A stretch of DNA of 64,000 bases from Hahellaceae bacterium (GTDB lineage: Bacteria > Pseudomonadota > Gammaproteobacteria > Pseudomonadales > Oleiphilaceae): assembly GCA_024234575.1 (NCBI GenBank), contig JACKOB010000003.1, positions 620,001 through 684,000 of the forward strand. Direction: 5' to 3'. Of the stretch, positions 58,913 to 64,000 are shown piece by piece. Within the stretch, counting starts at the first letter, position 1. Each line of letters starts with the position of its first letter. The translations under genes and the position numbers were made by a program. Below the pieces are notes generated by a model. It made no database searches. It saw nothing but the letters and a program-made list of their open reading frames with translations, and was not told the origin of the DNA.

Positions 58913-58932
58913 ATTTAACACGGATGTTAAAT
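58913..58932. promoter_or_regulatory. Perfect palindrome, candidate TetR operator
   Basis: ATTTAACA-CGGA-TGTTAAAT, perfect 8-bp arms, lies in the 230-bp gap between the divergent hydrolase and TetR genes. Confidence 0.7.
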
Positions 58933-59069
58933 TAAATCGGCGGCACTGTTAATCTTTAAGTGGTACGGATGTCTATAAATGTTCTAAATTATGAACGAGT
59001 GCTCACTTAGCTGGTGCATGGTCGTAGCTTTCACATCTTGAACGCGTAAAACCAGAAAGTTGGGGGTTA

Positions 59070-59756
59070 TTGAAAATTAACGAAAGAAGAGCAAACAGCT
59101 CAGCAGCTAAGTTGTCCAAACGGGGGCGGCCAAAAGCATCGGCTAGGTCATTGGCTGCAACGCGCCAATTACTTATTGATGCCGGTGGACGCGCTTACGC
59201 CGAGTTTGGTTATGACCGGGTCACAATGGCGCATATTTTGGCAGAAGCGGGGGTGTCTCGACCGACTCTGTATAAATATTTTGCTAACAAGCATGACATA
59301 ATTCAGGCGTTAACCCAGCAGGCATTGCAGCAGTTGCTGCTGGCAATTCGCCATGGCGTGAACGCAGTTTCAACGCCTCTGGAGCAGGTGGATAGAGCCG
59401 TCGACGCCTACCTCTGCTGGGGAGCAAAGCAGGGGCCGGTTTGCTGTCGATTCTATTCAGAAATGGATCATGCACAATCTCCGATTGCGACCTTAAGGCA
59501 AACGTTAATGCAGCAACTTAACGACTATTTTGAACAGCAACTGCAAATCATTAATCGGCCATTGCCCGATCGACTGATGCTGGACGCGCTGGTAAGTGCG
59601 GTGGAGTTTGTCGGTAGTCAGTACTTCAAAAATAACGATTATTCTGCATCGCAGCAAAGCCGGTGTCAGCGTGTGATCATGCGCATTTTATTGGCATCGC
59701 TTGCCCAAGAAGATGAGCTTCAGTTGCTGCCGCCAGTGCCTATGCAGGTAGGTTGA
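59070..59756 (+). CDS. TetR family transcriptional regulator
   Basis: The 228-residue protein has an N-terminal helix-turn-helix (VTMAHILAEAGVSRPTLYKYF) and an effector domain. It starts at TTG with GGGGG upstream. It is divergent from the hydrolase gene and likely represses it and itself through the ATTTAACA palindrome. The unusual basic N-tail (RRANSSAAKLSKRGRPKA) may help DNA contact. Confidence 0.88.
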   Translation: MKINERRANSSAAKLSKRGRPKASARSLAATRQLLIDAGGRAYAEFGYDRVTMAHILAEAGVSRPTLYKYFANKHDIIQALTQQALQQLLLAIRHGVNAVSTPLEQVDRAVDAYLCWGAKQGPVCCRFYSEMDHAQSPIATLRQTLMQQLNDYFEQQLQIINRPLPDRLMLDALVSAVEFVGSQYFKNNDYSASQQSRCQRVIMRILLASLAQEDELQLLPPVPMQVG

Positions 59757-59838
59757 ATTGTGGCATGCTTGCGAAGAAATAATACGCGATAGAAAGAAAC
59801 CTCTGCAGATACCAATAATCACCAAGGCAGGATACGTA

Positions 59839-60357
59839 ATGACCACTATTCAATTAGTATCAACAGACATAACCGAGCTTGCTGTCGAGGCTATCGTCTG
59901 TCCGGCGCACAAGCACCTGATTAAAGGTCGCGGGCTCTCTGAGCATATATTCGACAAAGCCGGAGATGAATTGGTTACGGCATGCAATGCCATTGAAGAT
60001 TGCCCGGTTGGCGAAGCCAGGTTAACACCAGGGTTTAATTTAACAGCGAAATATATCATCCATACTGTAACACCGCAGTGGTCAGGTGGTGATCAGTGGG
60101 GTGGATCAGACCTCCATTTATTACGCAACTGTTATGACAGTGTGTTGCGTTTGGCACAAGAGCAAGGGATAAAACGGCTTGCATTGCCTGTGCTGGGGGC
60201 GGGGACGAACAAAGCGCCACATTTGTTAGTGGCGAAAATAGGCGTAGAGGCACTTAAAGCTCAGTGTCACGCATTTGATGAGCTGATTGTTTCTGTGCAT
60301 TCAGCGCAGGCGATGGAGTGCTGGCAGGATGCTTTAGGAGGGGAAACAACCGTCTAG
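59839..60357 (+). CDS. Divergent macro-domain protein
   Basis: The 172-residue macro-domain protein starts at ATG 59839 (AGGA, 6 nt spacing). The fold is clear (AVEAIVCPAHKHL, PVGEARLTPGF, ALPVLGAGT). The substrate-binding NAAN motif is replaced by CPAH, and the glycine loop by KGRGLSEHIF, so the usual catalytic Asn is absent. ADP-ribose binding may persist without deacetylase activity. Confidence 0.85.
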   Translation: MTTIQLVSTDITELAVEAIVCPAHKHLIKGRGLSEHIFDKAGDELVTACNAIEDCPVGEARLTPGFNLTAKYIIHTVTPQWSGGDQWGGSDLHLLRNCYDSVLRLAQEQGIKRLALPVLGAGTNKAPHLLVAKIGVEALKAQCHAFDELIVSVHSAQAMECWQDALGGETTV

Positions 60358-60520
60358 TCATCTAGCTGAGTCTATTTTGGGGGCGTAGTACGATTTCCCC
60401 TGGCTCATGGCGAAGGGCATTGGTCTTTGCTGGTTAAAAGCCCGCGGCAATTAAAAAACCGGCTTTTTGATATCACCAATGCCAGGTTTCCTGATTGACT
60501 TTTAAACAACAATCTGCAAA

Positions 60521-60535
60521 ATGACCGCTGGTCAT
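60521..60535. promoter_or_regulatory. Perfect palindrome upstream of iorA
   Basis: ATGACC-GCT-GGTCAT, perfect 6-bp arms, lies 107 bp before the iorA ATG. The form is like TetR-family sites such as RutR's. The binding protein is not identified; the site differs from the ATTTAACA site. Confidence 0.6.
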
Positions 60536-60642
60536 TAATGGTTTGGTGCGTGTAGTTTTTAAAGGTGTAGTGAATATTTCACTGTTGCCCTAGTTGTCTT
60601 CTTCGCCGCCGCTTCTGCTTAAAATAATAATTGGAATCAGTT

Positions 60643-61131
60643 ATGAAATTTACCGTTAACGGGAAAGAAATGTCATTTACCGGCGACGAAGAGACACCAT
60701 TGCTCTGGGTTATTCGTGACGAATTTGACTTAAAAGGTACCAAATTTGGCTGTGGAAAGGGGTTGTGTGGCGCTTGTACTGTGCATCTGAATGGTTCAGC
60801 GATTCGCTCATGCGTGACGCCGGTTGGCGCCCTTGCCAATTTGAGTGTGACCACAATCGAAGGCATCGGCAGCGCAGAGCATCCACACCCTTTGCAAGCC
60901 GCATGGCAAGCGCTAAATGTACCGCAATGTGGTTATTGCCAACCGGGCCAGTTAATGTCGGCAAGTGCCTTGCTTGCCGCAAACCCATCCCCCACTGACG
61001 ATGATATTAATACCGCGATGAGTGGCAATATTTGCCGTTGTGGTACTTACCCCCGTATTAAAAAGGCTATCCACCTGGCATCTGATGCGATGGCGAAATC
61101 CGTCGATCTTGCTGTGGAGGTGAAAGCATGA
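60643..61131 (+). CDS. iorA: Molybdenum hydroxylase 2Fe-2S subunit (IorA-like)
   Basis: The 162-residue protein has the ferredoxin cluster (CGKGLCGAC) and the second cluster ([16 protein letters not shown]) of isoquinoline 1-oxidoreductase-type small subunits. It passes electrons from the Mo site. Its last bases overlap the large-subunit start by 4 bp (ATGA). Confidence 0.93.
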   Translation: MKFTVNGKEMSFTGDEETPLLWVIRDEFDLKGTKFGCGKGLCGACTVHLNGSAIRSCVTPVGALANLSVTTIEGIGSAEHPHPLQAAWQALNVPQCGYCQPGQLMSASALLAANPSPTDDDINTAMSGNICRCGTYPRIKKAIHLASDAMAKSVDLAVEVKA

Positions 61132-63377
61132 GCCAGTTTAATCAAGGTCATGATACGGCTGGTTTGCAATCGATCAAGCTTGACCGACGCCAGTTGCTGC
61201 GAGCAGCGGCTATGTCGGCTGGTAGTCTGATGATTCCGATGACGCTGTCAGGTTGTGCTTCCAACGTTCCAAAAGGTAGTTTCGATGACTCGATGCGGCC
61301 GAATGCCTGGCTCGAAATCACCCCGGAAAATCGCTTCTACTTAACACTGGATCGGGTGGAAATGGGGCAGGGTACCTATACCGGTATGGCAACAATATTG
61401 GGTGAAGAGCTGGATGTAAGCCCGGAGCGGTTTTTACTAAATTTTGCGCCTGTTGGTGATGATTACAAGCAGCCCGAATATGGTCTGCAAATTACTGGCG
61501 GCAGTTCCAGTGTCAGCAGTAATTGGCAGCGCTTGCGCCGTGCCGGTGCAGAGGGGCGGGCGATGCTGAAAGAAGCGGCCGCAAAGGTGTGGAATGTTGA
61601 TGTCTCTTCAGTGCAAACTGACAACGGCGATTGTATTCACCCCCGTACGCAGCAACGCTTAAGTTACGGTGAATTGGTAGGAATCGCTCAATCCATCTCG
61701 CTAAAATCTGAACCCGAACTAAAAACTCAGGATCAGTTTAAGTACATCGGCAAACAGCGTGTCCGTCTGGATGCTCACGCGAAAACCTTTGGCAAAGCCG
61801 TGTTTGGTATTGATATCGAAAAAGAAGACCTGCTTTTCGCGGTGATTAGTCGCCCTGAGATTCTCGGCGGCAAGGTGGGCTCGTTTAATGATGCCGCGGC
61901 GCGACAAAGTAGTGGAGTTGTCGCTATATTTGAGGTGCCAAGAGGTATTGCGGTTGTTGCCAAGAGCTATTGGCAGGCACGAAAAGCCCAGGAAAAACTT
62001 GAAATAAACTGGGTGCCAGGTGAAATGGGCTTGCTGTCGAGTGCCGACATCAGTGCACTTTATCAGCAAAAGCTGGCAGATGAAAAAGGCAGCAGCATCC
62101 GCGATGATGGCGATTGGGATGACGCCGTTGATGCTGCCGCAGACGTCTTTGAAGCAACTTACACTGCTCCCTTTTTAGCGCACGCTACGATGGAACCAAT
62201 GAACTGCACAGCTTGGCTTACCAAGGGTGAATGTCATGTCTGGGCACCAACGCAAGGCCCCGATATTGCGCGTGCGTTGGCGGTAAAAGAAAGTGGTTTA
62301 TCCCATGATGATGTGCATATTCACACTACCTATATTGGCGGCGGCTTTGGGCGTCGTCTGTCACAAGACTATGTTGCCGAGGCAGTTTCGGTGGCGAGAC
62401 ATGTAGACAAGCCCGTTAAAGTGATTTGGTCGCGGGAAGAAGATATGACCAACGATCCCTACCGACCAGCGACTCAACACCAACTATCCGCCACGTTTGA
62501 TGCAGCGGGTAAACTAACAGGTTGGAAACATAAACTCGCCGGGCCAAGAATTATCGATTATTTTGCCAGGGATGCCGTGGGTGCGATGGTGCCAACGTGG
62601 GTACCCCAAATGATGGTTAATGGGTTGAGCAAGGTGGCTCCTGGCTATGCGCCGGATGAATCGCCCGTTGAAGGGGCGGCGGATCTTCCTTATGCCATTG
62701 ATGCTGTTGACGTTCGCTATGTCCATGCCGATGCGGGGGTTCCGGTTTCCTACTGGCGCTCAGTCGGGCACTCGCAAAACGGGTTTGTTGTCGAAAGCTT
62801 TATTGATGAGTTAGCCATAAAAAGCAAGCAAGACCCCGCAGCATTCAGGCGCTCATTGCTAAGCGCTCACCCTCGCCATCTTGGTGTTTTGGATGCCGTG
62901 CTAGCTGCCAGCCAGTGGGGAGCGAATAAAACCACGTCAACTGGCGAGAAAATTTATCAAGGTGTTGCTTGTCATAAAAGCTTCAACACCTATGTCGCCC
63001 AGGTGATCGACATAACTGCAGATGGCAATCAGTTCAAAGTACATCGTGTTTACTGCGCAACAGACTGCGGTTTGGTCGTTAACCCGGATGTCGTTCAGGC
63101 GCAAATGGAAGGTGGCATTATTTTCGCTCTCACCGCCGCACTTTACGGTGAAATTACCTTAAAAGACGGCCGTGTTCAGCAAAGTAATTTCCACGATTAC
63201 AAAGCACTGCGCATGGATGAAGTGCCAGAGATAATCGTCGAAGTGCTTGCCAGTAACGAGTCACCCACTGGTGTGGGAGAGCCTTCTGTTCCACCTGTGG
63301 CACCGGCCTTAGCGAATGCTATCTATGCCGCTACCGGAAAACGGTTGCGAAGCCTGCCACTGCGTTTGGATGTCTGA
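61128..63377 (+). CDS. iorB: Molybdenum hydroxylase large subunit (IorB-like)
   Basis: The 749-residue molybdopterin-binding subunit has a Tat signal ([14 protein letters not shown]) and a lipobox-like SGC, so the complex is periplasmic. Conserved segments include [21 protein letters not shown] and [13 protein letters not shown]. The family hydroxylates N-heterocycles or oxidises aldehydes. The substrate cannot be read. Confidence 0.93.
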   Translation: MSQFNQGHDTAGLQSIKLDRRQLLRAAAMSAGSLMIPMTLSGCASNVPKGSFDDSMRPNAWLEITPENRFYLTLDRVEMGQGTYTGMATILGEELDVSPERFLLNFAPVGDDYKQPEYGLQITGGSSSVSSNWQRLRRAGAEGRAMLKEAAAKVWNVDVSSVQTDNGDCIHPRTQQRLSYGELVGIAQSISLKSEPELKTQDQFKYIGKQRVRLDAHAKTFGKAVFGIDIEKEDLLFAVISRPEILGGKVGSFNDAAARQSSGVVAIFEVPRGIAVVAKSYWQARKAQEKLEINWVPGEMGLLSSADISALYQQKLADEKGSSIRDDGDWDDAVDAAADVFEATYTAPFLAHATMEPMNCTAWLTKGECHVWAPTQGPDIARALAVKESGLSHDDVHIHTTYIGGGFGRRLSQDYVAEAVSVARHVDKPVKVIWSREEDMTNDPYRPATQHQLSATFDAAGKLTGWKHKLAGPRIIDYFARDAVGAMVPTWVPQMMVNGLSKVAPGYAPDESPVEGAADLPYAIDAVDVRYVHADAGVPVSYWRSVGHSQNGFVVESFIDELAIKSKQDPAAFRRSLLSAHPRHLGVLDAVLAASQWGANKTTSTGEKIYQGVACHKSFNTYVAQVIDITADGNQFKVHRVYCATDCGLVVNPDVVQAQMEGGIIFALTAALYGEITLKDGRVQQSNFHDYKALRMDEVPEIIVEVLASNESPTGVGEPSVPPVAPALANAIYAATGKRLRSLPLRLDV

Positions 63378-64000
63378 GGTGTTAGCTGCAAATGCACAAA
63401 GGGTGCTCACGGCGGTGTCTGATTGGCTGGCTGAGCCGGCCAGTCCCGCCAGCAAAATCTGGCTGGTGACGGTTGTCGAAACATATGGCAGCTCGCCAAG
63501 GCCTGCGGGCAGTTTGATGGCGTTGAGAATTCCACCGCAAGATAGTGGGACACACCCCGAAATAGTCGGCTCTGTCTCCGGTGGCTGTCTTGAGCAAGAT
63601 CTGATTGAACGCCTGAGCTCAGGCGTGGTTAGTGTCTTACCGCAATGGCAAGTGTATGGCGAAACCAGTGAAGAGCAGAGCAGGTATCAGCTTCCCTGTG
63701 GCGGCTCATTAACCGTCGTGTTAGAGCCAGTCTATCGGGATGAAGCGGCAGTCGACCATTTTGCCTTACTCGTGAAAAGTTTAAGCCAGCGATTACAGAT
63801 TGCCAGAGAGGTCAATTTGCAAACTGGACTACGGTCAATTATTAACGCTGGCACTGCAGGGCGATACCTGTCCGCGAACGGCGCGGATGCTGTATCAATG
63901 GCAGGCTCAACTATGACCCACAGAATCTACCCGCGCTGGCGTCTTCTCGTGCTTGGGGCAAGTGAAGTCACACTTTACTTAAGCACTTTTGCCGCTGCCG
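63370..64000 (+). CDS. xdhC: XdhC-like molybdenum cofactor insertion protein (3' end outside window)
   Basis: The partial frame of ~210 codons from ATG 63370 overlaps iorB by 8 bp. It has the XdhC N-terminal motif GSSPRPAGSLM, SGGCLEQDLIERL and LPCGGSLTVVLEP. XdhC relatives sulfurate and insert Mo cofactor, here for IorAB. The Rossmann start VLGASEV is cut by the right edge. Confidence 0.9.
   Translation, partial: MSEVLAANAQRVLTAVSDWLAEPASPASKIWLVTVVETYGSSPRPAGSLMALRIPPQDSGTHPEIVGSVSGGCLEQDLIERLSSGVVSVLPQWQVYGETSEEQSRYQLPCGGSLTVVLEPVYRDEAAVDHFALLVKSLSQRLQIAREVNLQTGLRSIINAGTAGRYLSANGADAVSMAGSTMTHRIYPRWRLLVLGASEVTLYLSTFAAA

Noticed and set aside
1..64000. CRISPR array or phage region
   Set aside because: No regularly spaced repeats and no capsid, tail or integrase genes were seen.

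Overview
The window reads as chromosome of a free-living, probably marine Gammaproteobacterium. Gammaproteobacterial markers include an RlmJ-type 23S rRNA methyltransferase, a divergent finR/fpr pair, a YeaD-type hexose-6-phosphate mutarotase and a YadGH-like ABC exporter. Signalling genes are abundant (two chemoreceptors, two GGDEF proteins, two giant hybrid kinases). No rRNA, tRNA or CRISPR array was recognised. The assignment is inference from gene content; no species marker is present.

Region 1 (1-21.4 kb) is accessory. Two Rpn-type nuclease genes in the same orientation, exactly 20,611 bp apart, bracket a minus-strand series: giant kinase B, giant kinase A, a 2392-residue hybrid NRPS-PKS (C-A-T-KS-AT-T-TE) and an MFS exporter. 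The two kinases share an 855-bp tract of about 98% identity covering their leaders and 5' ends, while the rest has diverged, which looks like gene conversion. The block looks like a one-enzyme natural-product pathway with its own sensors and exporter.

Region 2 (21.5-28.9 kb) has a Baeyer-Villiger-type monooxygenase, a membrane-anchored alpha/beta hydrolase and a lipoprotein. It then has a nitrate-sensor-type chemoreceptor gene cut at codon 8 by an IS5-family element with a TTAG target duplication; the element's transposase is decayed.

Region 3 (28.9-34.8 kb) has a sulfite dehydrogenase pair (SoxC/SoxD-like), an ArsR regulator with two TGCAT palindromes, NnrS, a fused remnant of NO-response genes (NorR-like start, Ric/YtfE-like tail) and a YadGH-like ABC exporter.

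Region 4 (35-48.8 kb) is mixed housekeeping and signalling: a receiver-TPR protein with Glu at the phosphoacceptor position, small membrane proteins, RlmJ, a ParDE module, a flavodoxin-fold reductase, YeaD, a GAF-GGDEF protein with GGSEF, an outer-membrane barrel, finR/fpr and a periplasmic binding protein.

Region 5 (49-64 kb) has a chemoreceptor/diguanylate cyclase operon, a patatin-like phospholipase, a divergent RimK-like ATP-grasp / GNAT-C39 peptidase pair around a 35-bp dyad, a CocE-type lipoprotein hydrolase divergent from a TetR regulator with a perfect palindrome between them, a divergent macro-domain protein, and an IorA-IorB-XdhC molybdenum hydroxylase operon that runs off the right edge.
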